38,467 nucleotides of DNA from an uncultured Ruminococcus sp. (GTDB lineage: Bacteria > Bacillota > Clostridia > Oscillospirales > Ruminococcaceae): positions 1 through 38,467 of the forward strand of contig UQAR01000014.1 in the NCBI GenBank assembly GCA_900539095.1. The letters are read 5' to 3'. Position 1 is the stretch's first letter, and each line of letters begins with the position of its first letter. A program made the translations under genes and the position numbers. The notes beneath the pieces were generated by a model. The model worked only from the letters and a program-made list of their open reading frames with translations, was not told where the DNA came from and searched no databases. Shown piece after piece: positions 24,727 through 32,160 of this stretch.

Positions 24727-26106
24727 TTAATTGAACTTCTCTGAAATAGTTCTTGCGGCGAACACGCCTGAGGCTGATGCCTGTGAAAGGGAGTGTGTAA
24801 CGCCTGAACCGTCGCCCAGAACGTAAAGTCCCTTAACGGCAGTTTCAAGGTTCTCGTCAACGTCAACTCTTGAGTTGTAGAACTTGACCTCAACGCCATA
24901 GAGCAGGGTATCTATATTCGCCATACCCGGAGCTATCTTGTCAAGTGCGTATATCATTTCAATGATGTCGTCAAGCTGACGCTTTGGAATAACAAGGCTC
25001 AGGTCGCCTGGAGTAGCTTTAAGCGTAGGGTTCAGGAACGTCTGACCAAAACGGTGTTCGTTTGTACGTCTGCCCGCAACGAGGTCGCCGAAACGCTGAA
25101 CGAGCACGCCGCCGCCAAGCATATTAGAAAGCCTTGCGATAGATTCACCGTATGCGTTGGAATCCTTGAAAGGCTCTGAGAATGTGTTGGATACCAGCAG
25201 AGCAAAGTTGGTGTTCTCTGTCCTCAGGGCAGGGTCAGCATAGCTGTGTCCGTTTACTGTGATGATACCGTTTGTGTTCTCAGTAACTACCTCGCCATAT
25301 GGGTTCATGCAGAACGTTCTTACAAGATCGCCGTATTTCTTTGTACGGTAAACTATCTTGCTCTCGTATACCTTGCTTGTGATGTGCTCGAAAACAGCCG
25401 CAGGTATCTCAACACGAACGCCGATATCGACTCTGTTTGAACGCCTCTTGATACCGAAGTTGTCACATATCTCGGATATCCACTTTGAACCACTTCTTCC
25501 TGCCGCAACAACAGCGTTTGAGCAGTGATACTCGTCTTTGTCAGTGATAACAGTGAAGTCATTTTCCTTGCCTGTTATGCTCTGAACGCTCTCATAGAAC
25601 TTTATGTCTATCTTGTCTTTAACAAAGTCATAGATATTCTGAAGTATCTGCATATTCCTGTCAGTGCCAAGGTGTCTTACCTGAGCGTCAAGAAGGTGCA
25701 GGTCATATTTAAGAGCCATTGCCTTGATGTCAGAAGATGTGGTGGAATAAAGCTTAGCGTCCTGACCGCCCATTTCAAGGTTTATCTTGTCAACATATTG
25801 CATAAGCTCGATAGCCTTTTCCTTGCCTGTGAAAGTGAAAAGGTCACCGCCGAAATTGTTTGTGATGTTGTATTTACCGTCTGACATTCCGCCTGCACCG
25901 CCGAAACCGTGCATGATAGAACATACCTTGCAGTGGATACATGATTTTATTTTTTTGCCGTCAATAGGACACTTACGCTTACTTACAGGTCCACCCTGAT
26001 CGATAACGCAAACTCTTATATTTTTGCCGAGCTTAACAAACTCGTATGCCATGAACACGCCGGCTGCACCTGCACCGACAACAACTACGTCATAATTCTG
26101 AGCCAT
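24727..26106 (-). CDS. COG2509-type FAD-dependent dehydrogenase
   Basis: A 459-residue flavoprotein. The N-terminal Rossmann motif is VVVVGAGAAGVFMAYE, then a conserved cysteine cluster C46, C56, C59, C62 (RKCPIDG..., CIHCKVC), followed by MHGFGGAGGMSDGKYN. A second FAD-contact segment (VVAAGRSGSKW) and the C-terminal YVLGDGSGVTHSLSQASASGV complete the fold. The family is uncharacterised; it is called NAD(P)/FAD-dependent oxidoreductase or FAD-dependent dehydrogenase. The CxxCxxC plus upstream Cys might bind a metal or Fe-S cluster. Its start is preceded by GAAAGGAAATAATT. Confidence 0.88.
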   Translation of the reverse strand: MAQNYDVVVVGAGAAGVFMAYEFVKLGKNIRVCVIDQGGPVSKRKCPIDGKKIKSCIHCKVCSIMHGFGGAGGMSDGKYNITNNFGGDLFTFTGKEKAIELMQYVDKINLEMGGQDAKLYSTTSSDIKAMALKYDLHLLDAQVRHLGTDRNMQILQNIYDFVKDKIDIKFYESVQSITGKENDFTVITDKDEYHCSNAVVAAGRSGSKWISEICDNFGIKRRSNRVDIGVRVEIPAAVFEHITSKVYESKIVYRTKKYGDLVRTFCMNPYGEVVTENTNGIITVNGHSYADPALRTENTNFALLVSNTFSEPFKDSNAYGESIARLSNMLGGGVLVQRFGDLVAGRRTNEHRFGQTFLNPTLKATPGDLSLVIPKRQLDDIIEMIYALDKIAPGMANIDTLLYGVEVKFYNSRVDVDENLETAVKGLYVLGDGSGVTHSLSQASASGVFAARTISEKFN

Positions 26107-26158
26107 AATTATTTCCTTTCAGATCAAAGTCATATTTTTTATTTTTATCCATAAAACG

Positions 26159-26204
26159 GGCGGTCGCACCTTTGCAGAAGATAGCCTGAAAGGTAATAAC
26201 CGCC
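26159..26204 (-). terminator. Two-helix hairpin after mgtE (terminator or processing element)
   Basis: Read on the reverse strand, GGCGGT (26204-26199) pairs with ACCGCC (26164-26159), and inside it ACCTTT (26194-26189) pairs with AAAGGT (26173-26168). Both helices are perfect. A short TTTT run follows, so termination may be partial and the flavoprotein gene may be expressed by read-through. Confidence 0.55.
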
Positions 26205-26213
26205 GTAATATTT

Positions 26214-27581
26214 TTATTTAATGTCAAAAACGATAGTAGCCAATGTGAAGAATATCAGCGTTGAACAAGTGTCAACAATGGTCGTGATAAGCGGGGCAGC
26301 CATGATAGCAGGGTCAAGATGAAGTTTCTTGGCAGCCATAGGCAGCATACAGGCGATAAGCTTTGAAAGCACCACCGTCGCCATGATAGCCATACTTACC
26401 GTGAAAGCGAGCTTGTAACAATCCACTGATGTGTCGCCGTGGTAAACAAGGATTATCCTTATAGCATTGACTACGGCAAGTATAATGCTGCAAAGAAGTG
26501 CAACTCTGAACTCTTTCCACATGACCTTGAAGAAGTCTTTCATTCTTATCTCTCCCAGTGCCATGCCTCTTATAACAAGGGTAGAGGTCTGAGAGCCGCA
26601 GTTTCCGCCTGTGCCGCTGAGCATTGACAGAAACGATACCAAAACAGGAACAGCCGCAAAAGCCGTCTGATATTTGTTTACTATAGCACCTGTGAGCGTT
26701 GCCGACAGCATGAGTATCAGCAGCCATGCTATTCTATTTTTCGCATGAGTGAAAACAGATGTCTTGAAATAAGAGTCATCACTCGGTGCGACCGCAGCCA
26801 TTTTCGAGAAGTCCTCAGTGGTCTCTTCCTCAATAACGTCCATAGCGTCGTCGAATGTGACGATACCCACCATTCGGTTTTCTCTGTCAACAACAGGCAG
26901 GGAAATGAAGTCATATTTTGAGAACATCGAGGCAACATACTCTTTATCCTCAAGAGTATCAACGGAAATAACGTTGTCCTCCATTATGTCCTCTATCTTA
27001 TCGTCATCATCAGCCGTTACGATATCCAGCAGAGAAAGCACGCCCACGAGCTTTCTGCTCTCTGTGACATAGAGCGTATTGACCGTTTCCTTGACCATGC
27101 CAACGTGTCTTATCCATTCAAGAGCCTCTTTTGCAGTGTAGCTCCTGTGAAGATAAACGTACTCAGTGGTCATGATAGAACCTGCACTGTCCTTAGGATA
27201 CTTGAGTATCTGATTTATCTGCTTTCTTGTTTCAGCGTCAGCAGATTTTATGATCCTTGCGACAACATTGGCAGGCATTTCCTCAATGATATCTACCGTA
27301 TCATCAAGATAAAGGTCGTCAACTATCTCCTGAAGTTCCTTATCGGTAAAGGCATTGATAAGCATCATTTGCGTATCGCTGTCCATATAAGCGAAAACGT
27401 CAGCCGCAACATCTTTGTTCAAAAGACGAAACAGCAGCGGAAGTTCATATTTTTCGACCTCGTGATCGTCATAGAATTGCTGCAAAAGAGCGGCTACGTC
27501 GGCCTCGTTCATGTCCATGAATATCTCACGGATAGCCTTGTAGTTTCTTTTCTTTAACAGCTCCAATACTGTGTTAAACAT
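26214..27581 (-). CDS. mgtE: Magnesium transporter MgtE
   Basis: MgtE is a Mg2+-gated Mg2+ channel. The 455-residue protein has the full domain order: the helical N domain (to about 130, with MSDTQMMLINAF-type repeats), a tandem CBS domain pair (SIMTTEYVYLHRSYTAKEAL and VDTLEDKEYVASMFSKYDFISLPVVD) that senses Mg2+, a connecting helix, and a five-span membrane domain (WLLILMLSATLTG, SGTGGNCGSQTSTLVIRG, PAIMAAPLITTIVDT). The pore aspartate of the family corresponds to the D in VDTCSTLIFF. ATG 27581 follows GGGGGAAACATT; the earlier in-frame start would cover that site. A ~265-base leader with its own small ORF precedes it. Confidence 0.95.
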   Translation of the reverse strand: MFNTVLELLKKRNYKAIREIFMDMNEADVAALLQQFYDDHEVEKYELPLLFRLLNKDVAADVFAYMDSDTQMMLINAFTDKELQEIVDDLYLDDTVDIIEEMPANVVARIIKSADAETRKQINQILKYPKDSAGSIMTTEYVYLHRSYTAKEALEWIRHVGMVKETVNTLYVTESRKLVGVLSLLDIVTADDDDKIEDIMEDNVISVDTLEDKEYVASMFSKYDFISLPVVDRENRMVGIVTFDDAMDVIEEETTEDFSKMAAVAPSDDSYFKTSVFTHAKNRIAWLLILMLSATLTGAIVNKYQTAFAAVPVLVSFLSMLSGTGGNCGSQTSTLVIRGMALGEIRMKDFFKVMWKEFRVALLCSIILAVVNAIRIILVYHGDTSVDCYKLAFTVSMAIMATVVLSKLIACMLPMAAKKLHLDPAIMAAPLITTIVDTCSTLIFFTLATIVFDIK

Positions 27582-27607
27582 AATGTTTCCCCCTAACAGC
27601 AGCGGCA

Positions 27608-27660
27608 AAAAGCACAGCAGTACAAATAACTGTACTCATACCAGCTCTGTACAAATATAA
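27608..27660 (-). promoter_or_regulatory. Second hairpin of the mgtE leader
   Basis: On the reverse strand AGTACA (27636-27631) pairs perfectly with TGTACT (27624-27619) around a 6-base loop, flanked by ACAG and CTGT that can extend it, and followed by TTTTT shortly before the mgtE ribosome site. It may be a terminator or may mask translation start. Confidence 0.4.
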
Positions 27661-27679
27661 GGATCTACCAAAACACAGA

Positions 27680-27745
27680 TCGCCCTATTCAATTCAACTT
27701 GATATTGAGATCACAAAAAAGCAGCCACAAACGGGCGACAGCTTT
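27680..27745 (-). promoter_or_regulatory. Terminator-like hairpin and competing pairing in the mgtE leader
   Basis: Reverse strand: AAAGC (27745-27741) can pair with GCTTT (27722-27718), with GCC (27736-27734) and GGC (27726-27724) inside, followed by a T6 run (27720-27715). The alternative is TCGCCC (27738-27733) pairing with GGGCGA (27685-27680) downstream, which excludes the first fold. The hairpin overlaps the end of the leader ORF, so ribosome position could choose between the two states. Confidence 0.4.
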
Positions 27746-27785
27746 GCAATCGAGGGGCAATCGTATTCTGACTGGCGTCGTCCAT
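27711..27785 (-). CDS. Leader peptide upstream of mgtE (24 residues)
   Basis: AAGGAG (27800-27795) lies nine bases before ATG 27785. The frame encodes 24 residues: it begins MDDASQNTIAP, contains two prolines (AP and RP), and ends FVAAFL, with TGA at 27713-27711. It lies inside the mgtE transcript made from the perfect promoter at 27847-27875 and overlaps a terminator-like hairpin. That layout is that of a regulatory leader peptide. The acidic start and prolines recall the enterobacterial MgtL peptide, which controls a Mg2+ transporter by ribosome destabilisation, but there is no sequence homology to rely on. Confidence 0.5.
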   Translation of the reverse strand: MDDASQNTIAPRLQSCRPFVAAFL

Positions 27786-27846
27786 TTGTACACACTCCTT
27801 AAAATCATGATTTATGTACGATCTTACTATTCGCACACATACATTC

Positions 27847-27875
27847 ATTATACGCCGAACGATGATTTTTGTCAA
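27847..27875 (-). promoter_or_regulatory. Consensus sigma-A promoter of mgtE
   Basis: On the reverse strand TTGACA (27875-27870), 17 bases, TATAAT (27852-27847) match consensus exactly. Transcription would start near 27840, leaving about 260 bases of leader before mgtE. No M-box (ykoK) core is seen in that leader. Confidence 0.85.
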
Positions 27876-27944
27876 GAAACCGTTTCATATTATTTTGTGA
27901 ACGTGATGTAAATTCATAAAGTATAATGAATTGCCTTTGCCCTC

Positions 27945-27973
27945 TTGCCAAATGGGGAGAAATAGGGTATAAT
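27945..27973 (+). promoter_or_regulatory. Sigma-A promoter ahead of the small ORF and ahcY
   Basis: TTGCCA (27945-27950), 17 bases, perfect TATAAT (27968-27973). Transcription would run through the small ORF at 28070 into the adenosylhomocysteinase gene. Confidence 0.65.
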
Positions 27974-28069
27974 ATAGAAAGATGAAACGGAAGTTAGTTT
28001 TATGGATGAAACTATGACTATTGAGAGTGCTATAAAAATGCTATTGTTTCTTCTAAAATGGAGGGCTTT

Positions 28070-28174
28070 GTGCAGACAAAGGACATAGAGAAACTCATAT
28101 ATGACGCAGCATATGGAAAGATAACATACGCTGAGGCTATTAGTGTTTTGGATAACAAGTGGAATAGGGAATGA
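28070..28174 (+). CDS. Small ORF upstream of ahcY (34 residues)
   Basis: GTG at 28070 lies a few bases after GGAGG; an ATG at 28058 in the same frame would add four residues but has no ribosome site. The product reads KDIEKLIYDAAYGKITYAEA, then ISVLDNKWNRE, with normal amino acid composition and an amphipathic helix. I do not recognise a family. A second short ORF (ATG 28002 to TAG 28088, 28 residues) overlaps it in another frame and is less convincing. It may be a small protein or a leader peptide for ahcY, 52 bases downstream. Confidence 0.45.
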   Translation: MQTKDIEKLIYDAAYGKITYAEAISVLDNKWNRE

Positions 28175-28226
28175 CACTTGTTTTAATGATTTGATAAAGT
28201 AATAAAAACCGAAAGGAATTGATAAA

Positions 28227-29471
28227 ATGAGCGAAATAAGAGATGAAAGCTTGTGGGAAAGCGGTAAAAGAAAAATAGAGTGGGTAAGACAGAATATGTC
28301 ACTGCTCAGAAGTGTTGAAGAAGATTTCAGAAGAGATCAGCCTTTTAAGGGTCTGAAAGTCGCACTTTCTATCCACCTTGAGGCTAAAACTGCTTACCTC
28401 TGTAAAGTCCTTGCAGCAGGCGGTGCTGAAATGTATATCACAGGCAGCAACCCGCTGTCTACTCAGGACGATGTTGCCGCAGGTCTTGTGCATGACGGTC
28501 TGAATGTTTTTGCATGGCATGGTGCAACTGACGAGGAGTATCACAGACATATTTCACAGGTAGTCAAGGTAGGTCCAAACATCATTATCGACGACGGCGG
28601 CGACCTTGTAAATCTTATCCATAATGAATATCCTGAGCTAATCCCTAACGTTATCGGCGGTTGTGAGGAAACAACAACCGGCATTATCCGTCTTATCGCA
28701 ATGAATAAGGACGGTCAGCTCAAATTCCCTATGATGCTTGTAAACAACGCAAAGTGCAAGTATCTTTTCGATAACAGATACGGCACAGGTCAGTCTGTAT
28801 GGGACGGCATAAACAGAACAACTAACCTTATAGTTGCAGGAAAGAACGTTGTCGTTGCAGGCTACGGCTGGTGTGGCAAGGGCGTTGCAATGAGAGCAAA
28901 GGGTCTTGGTGCAAGCGTTATCGTGTGCGAGGTCGATCCTATAAAGGCTATGGAGGCTGTAATGGACGGCTTTAAGGTAATGAAAATGGTTGACGCCGCT
29001 AAGGTGGGAGACTTCTTCGTTACTGTAACAGGCTGCAAGGACGTTATCACCGAGAATGCTTTCATGAACATGAAAGACGGTGCTATCCTCTGTAACGCAG
29101 GTCACTTTGACTGTGAGGTAGACGTTGCAGGTCTTAAAAAGCTGGCTGTTGAAAGCAAGCTTGCAAGAAACAACATTGACGGCTATAAGCTGCCAAACGG
29201 CAACTGGCTTTATGTTATCGGTGAGGGCAGACTTGTAAACCTTGCCGCAGGCGACGGTCATCCGGCAGAGATAATGGATATGTCATTTGCTATTCAGGCA
29301 CTTTCTGCTGCATATCTCGTAAAGAACAAGGGCAAGCTTACTGACAAGATAGTTTACGTTCCTGACGAGATAGACAAGGAAGTCGCAAACAGAAAGCTGA
29401 AGTTCTGGGAGCTTGAGATAGATAAGCTCACACCTGAGCAGGAAAAATATCTTAACAGCTGGCAGGTATAA
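28227..29471 (+). CDS. ahcY: Adenosylhomocysteinase (S-adenosylhomocysteine hydrolase)
   Basis: AhcY splits S-adenosylhomocysteine, the by-product of methyl transfer, into adenosine and homocysteine, using bound NAD. The 414-residue protein has the substrate region (ALSIHLEAKTAYL, GSNPLSTQDDVAAGL, IIDDGGDL, GGCEETTTG), the Lys/Asp site in VNNAKCKYLFDNRYGTGQS, the NAD loop VVVAGYGWCGKGVAMRAKGLGA, and AILCNAGHFDCEV. It belongs to the shorter form common in Archaea and Clostridia. GAAAGGAATTG precedes ATG 28227 and a terminator follows. Confidence 0.97.
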   Translation: MSEIRDESLWESGKRKIEWVRQNMSLLRSVEEDFRRDQPFKGLKVALSIHLEAKTAYLCKVLAAGGAEMYITGSNPLSTQDDVAAGLVHDGLNVFAWHGATDEEYHRHISQVVKVGPNIIIDDGGDLVNLIHNEYPELIPNVIGGCEETTTGIIRLIAMNKDGQLKFPMMLVNNAKCKYLFDNRYGTGQSVWDGINRTTNLIVAGKNVVVAGYGWCGKGVAMRAKGLGASVIVCEVDPIKAMEAVMDGFKVMKMVDAAKVGDFFVTVTGCKDVITENAFMNMKDGAILCNAGHFDCEVDVAGLKKLAVESKLARNNIDGYKLPNGNWLYVIGEGRLVNLAAGDGHPAEIMDMSFAIQALSAAYLVKNKGKLTDKIVYVPDEIDKEVANRKLKFWELEIDKLTPEQEKYLNSWQV

Positions 29472-29487
29472 AATCTCATATTAGTAC

Positions 29488-29521
29488 AAAAAAACGGACA
29501 GCTTTGACTGCCCGTTTTTTT
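29488..29521 (+). terminator. Intrinsic terminator after ahcY
   Basis: AAAAAACGG and CCGTTTTTT arms with an inner CAG/CTG pairing; seven T follow the stem. Confidence 0.88.
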
Positions 29522-29623
29522 GCGTCTTGAAATTGCCATAAAATTATTTTCTTGATGAAGTTTTAAATTACCGATTTCTGTGCATTTTATTATTAGGGCG
29601 ATAAAAAACAGGGCGGTGAGAAT

Positions 29624-30070
29624 GTGGCGGCAAAAATCTATAAGATACTTACGCTTTTTTCGGTGGGTGCAATATGCTATGGTTTCATGGAGATACTTAA
29701 CAGGGGTTATTCTCATATCACAATGGGGGTGCTTGGCGGTGCGTCAATGCTTGTGATACACATTCTTAACGGAGAGCGGAAAAACGGCGTCAAGCTGTTG
29801 GCAGTGCTTGCAGTGTCGGCGGCATTTATCACGTCCATTGAGTTCCTTGCAGGGGAGTACCTAAACCGCTATCTCGGCATGGGAATATGGAGTTATGAGG
29901 AAGTGCCCATGAATTTTGACGGTCAGATATGCCTGCCCTTTGCGTTTCTGTGGTTCGGACTTTCGTATATCGGTGTGCTGGCTGATAATTTTATACGAAA
30001 GCATATCTTCAAGGAATACCCTGTGGCTGTCAGTAACAGGAAAGTGAAAATACCTGCTACGGTGGGATAA
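29624..30070 (+). CDS. Putative ABC transporter permease (CmpB family, PF06541-like)
   Basis: A 148-residue membrane protein with about four hydrophobic spans. YGFMEILNRGYSHITMGVLGGASMLVIH and the later YEEVPMNFDGQICLPFAFLWFGLS are characteristic of the family labelled putative ABC transporter permease, CmpB type. No ATPase or binding protein lies nearby, so transport function is not supported by context. The start is GTG 29624 with a weak GGCGGTGAG site; an ATG near 29684 would lose the first span. Confidence 0.7.
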   Translation: MAAKIYKILTLFSVGAICYGFMEILNRGYSHITMGVLGGASMLVIHILNGERKNGVKLLAVLAVSAAFITSIEFLAGEYLNRYLGMGIWSYEEVPMNFDGQICLPFAFLWFGLSYIGVLADNFIRKHIFKEYPVAVSNRKVKIPATVG

Positions 30071-30081
30071 ACCAATAATTA

Positions 30082-30160
30082 GCGGGCGACCTCAGTTCAC
30101 CCCTACGCAAAAATTGTCTTATTAACGTTAAATGTAGGGGACGGCACCCCCGACGTCCCG
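30082..30160. repeat. GC-rich palindromic intergenic element
   Basis: The block opens with GCGGGCGACCTCAGTTC. CCCCTAC (30100-30106) and GTAGGGG (30134-30140) form a 7-base inverted repeat, followed by ACGGCACCCCCGACGTCCCG. Its G+C and wording differ sharply from the AT-rich flanks, and it resembles the REP-like elements scattered between genes in many gut Clostridia. Only one copy is in this window. Confidence 0.45.
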
Positions 30161-30201
30161 TTTGCGTTCGTCCATCATTCACCAACGCATATAAAAAACA
30201 A

Positions 30202-30240
30202 ACGGACTGTCTATCTATATGATAAACAGTCCGTATTTTT
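30202..30240. terminator. Bidirectional terminator between converging genes
   Basis: ACGGACTGT (30202-30210) pairs perfectly with ACAGTCCGT (30226-30234); T5 follows on the right, and A6 (30193-30198) on the left gives U-run on the reverse strand. Confidence 0.85.
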
Positions 30241-30247
30241 GTACATA

Positions 30248-31216
30248 TCAGTCTTTTGTGTACCACTTTTTCAGCACTTCTTCGCCAAGCTTGCCATAAA
30301 CTGTGAAGTCACGGTTCTCTTTGGCTTTCTCTATCGGCGGTAGGATAGCTTTCCAGTCCCACCAGAAGTAACCGCAGAACCAGTCAAGATCCCATGTAGC
30401 CTCCATGGCTGTGTCATAGAAATCAGCCTGTTCCTGCTCGTCAAGTGGCTTGTCAAGTCTGTCATGGAAATCCCAAGGATACTGCGTGCAGCCCTCTTCG
30501 TTTCGCACGCCTATCTCGGCGAACATTATAGGCTTGTTGAAATGCTTGTGAGCCTTTTCAAGTGAGCCGACAACTTCGTTCCAGCGACTGAGCATATGTT
30601 TCTTGTCCCTGTTCACGCCGTCTGTAACAGGGTAGTAGCCTGAGATTCCAATTATATCCACATCGCTGAGCCAGTCAAAACGCTGCTCATCACCGTGGTT
30701 TATGTTGTGCATAACAACGCCGCTGTAGACCTCTCTCACCTGTGCAATAAGCTTTCTGCATCTGTCAGACTGCTTGTCCATTCCTGCCATTTCACAGCCT
30801 GTGCAGAGCATTTCACATCCCAACTTTTCTGCCAACTTAGCATAGTGGAGCATGAATGCCGTGTATGATCTGAACCACTTGTCCCAGTATTCAGGGTTCT
30901 CAGGCGGAAAGTCTATCCTTGCACGCCATGAGCGGTCAAGACAGTCCACCATAGGTTTCAGACAGACTTTAAGTCCCAGCGACTTGGCTTTCTTTACCGC
31001 AAAGGCAATGTCTTCGTCCGATTGTGTTCTCTCATAATCCCCGAAAACTCTTGTGCTCGCAAAGCTCTCCTGCCATGCATTTGCAGGAATACATATCCAG
31101 TTCAGACCGTTTGACGCAAGCCTTTCCATGGATTTTTCAGCAGCCTCAGTCTGAAGATCGCCTCTTTTGGAGAAAAATCCCCATGTGTAACCCTTGCAGA
31201 AAATATCTTTATTCAT
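30248..31216 (-). CDS. GH113-like glycoside hydrolase (probable intracellular beta-mannosidase/mannanase)
   Basis: A 322-residue TIM-barrel enzyme. The sequence resembles GH113, whose members act on beta-1,4-mannan or mannooligosaccharides: KGYTWGFF at the start, NWICIPANAWQ, KVCLKPMVDC, then E142 in CTGCEMAG as probable acid/base, and E234 in MFAEIGVR as probable nucleophile, with WFCGYFWWDWKA near the end. There is no signal peptide, so it would work in the cytoplasm on imported oligosaccharides. It starts three bases after the rlmA stop and is co-transcribed. No sugar transporter is nearby. Substrate is inferred from family resemblance. Confidence 0.75.
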   Translation of the reverse strand: MNKDIFCKGYTWGFFSKRGDLQTEAAEKSMERLASNGLNWICIPANAWQESFASTRVFGDYERTQSDEDIAFAVKKAKSLGLKVCLKPMVDCLDRSWRARIDFPPENPEYWDKWFRSYTAFMLHYAKLAEKLGCEMLCTGCEMAGMDKQSDRCRKLIAQVREVYSGVVMHNINHGDEQRFDWLSDVDIIGISGYYPVTDGVNRDKKHMLSRWNEVVGSLEKAHKHFNKPIMFAEIGVRNEEGCTQYPWDFHDRLDKPLDEQEQADFYDTAMEATWDLDWFCGYFWWDWKAILPPIEKAKENRDFTVYGKLGEEVLKKWYTKD

Positions 31217-31219
31217 ATT

Positions 31220-32053
31220 CTAAAAACCTCTCTTTTTCGTAAATGCCCTGATAGAAAAGCCGCAGGTCAGCTCAAGCCTGCCCACTTTTTTTAAACGTTC
31301 AACCGCCTCGGCAGATGTTTTGTAAAAATACGGAGTCATGGTGAAAAGATTGAAAATATCCTCCTGACTTTCAAGCACCACAGGATATTCAAAAATTATC
31401 TCCTCAGACTCGTCAAATTTATTCAGTCCGTATACATTTGGCTTGTTCTCGTAAGGCTTTTCGTAAAGCACCTCTTTAAGCTCAAACAAATGCCTTGGCG
31501 ACGGTGATACCACCACAAGATTTCCGCCGTTTTTCAGCACCCTTGCGTATTCATCATTGGAAACAGGAGCAAAGGTGCAGACTATAAGGTCTGCAAACTT
31601 GTCAATGAAGGGCAGCTGAAATGATGACGCCACCGCAAACTCACAGTTCGTGACATTGCCGCAGTGCACCCTGGTCATGCAGTGTGCAACAGCCGCTTTT
31701 GAGATATCTATGCCGTAAAACTTCGCCTGCGGCAAAGCCTTTGCATAGTTCACAGTGTAAAAACCCTCGCCGCAGCCGCTGTCTATAATGTAAGGCTGCT
31801 TTGCATTTTCAAGCAGTATACCCATTACCTCAGCCGTTTTCTTTGCAAGCGGCAGATAATAGTCACGGTCGAGAAAATCCGTCCTCGCCTTTACCATTTC
31901 CGCATTGTCGCCTGCATTTTTAGGATTTCTGCCCTTTGTGGTAAGCAGGTTCACATATCCCTTTCTCGCAATATCAAAGCTGTGACCGTTCTGACAGTGC
32001 CATACGTTGTCAAGCTTTCTGAGCCGTTTTTTGCATATCGGACAAACATACAT
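31220..32053 (-). CDS. rlmA: 23S rRNA (guanine-N1)-methyltransferase RlmA family
   Basis: RlmA-type enzymes methylate N1 of a guanine in helix 35 of 23S rRNA (G745 or G748). The 277-residue protein opens with the family's zinc knuckle C4, C7, C20, H24 (CPICKK, WHCQNGHSFD), then KGYVNLL and the SAM-binding motif IIDSGCGEGFYTVN, with ADLIVCTFAPVSNDEYARVLKNGG further on. Whether it targets G745 (RlmAI) or G748 (RlmAII, tylosin-linked) cannot be told; Gram-positive enzymes are mostly the latter. ATG 32053 follows AGGGTGA. Confidence 0.88.
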   Translation of the reverse strand: MYVCPICKKRLRKLDNVWHCQNGHSFDIARKGYVNLLTTKGRNPKNAGDNAEMVKARTDFLDRDYYLPLAKKTAEVMGILLENAKQPYIIDSGCGEGFYTVNYAKALPQAKFYGIDISKAAVAHCMTRVHCGNVTNCEFAVASSFQLPFIDKFADLIVCTFAPVSNDEYARVLKNGGNLVVVSPSPRHLFELKEVLYEKPYENKPNVYGLNKFDESEEIIFEYPVVLESQEDIFNLFTMTPYFYKTSAEAVERLKKVGRLELTCGFSIRAFTKKRGF

Positions 32054-32070
32054 ATAAAATCACCCTGAAC

Positions 32071-32099
32071 ATTATAGCATTTTCCCCTGCTTTTAGCAA
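32071..32099 (-). promoter_or_regulatory. Sigma-A promoter of rlmA and the glycosidase
   Basis: Reverse strand TTGCTA (32099-32094), 17 bases, TATAAT (32076-32071), about 18 bases before the start codon, so the leader is very short. It diverges from the alaS promoter. Confidence 0.65.
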
Positions 32100-32125
32100 T
32101 GAATATTTTATTAATAAAAAAGTGC

Positions 32126-32154
32126 TTGACAATCGTCGGGTTATGCTTTATAAT
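32126..32154 (+). promoter_or_regulatory. Consensus sigma-A promoter of alaS
   Basis: TTGACA (32126-32131), 17 bases, TATAAT (32149-32154), an exact consensus promoter immediately ahead of the T-box leader. Confidence 0.88.
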
Positions 32155-32160
32155 ATCAAT

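Noticed and set aside
26818..27557. Forward-strand ORFs of 84 and 150 codons inside mgtE
   Set aside because: They are antisense shadows of mgtE with no start signals.
27582..27840. M-box (ykoK) Mg2+ riboswitch ahead of mgtE
   Set aside because: None of the conserved M-box segments are visible; the leader has a small ORF and different hairpins.
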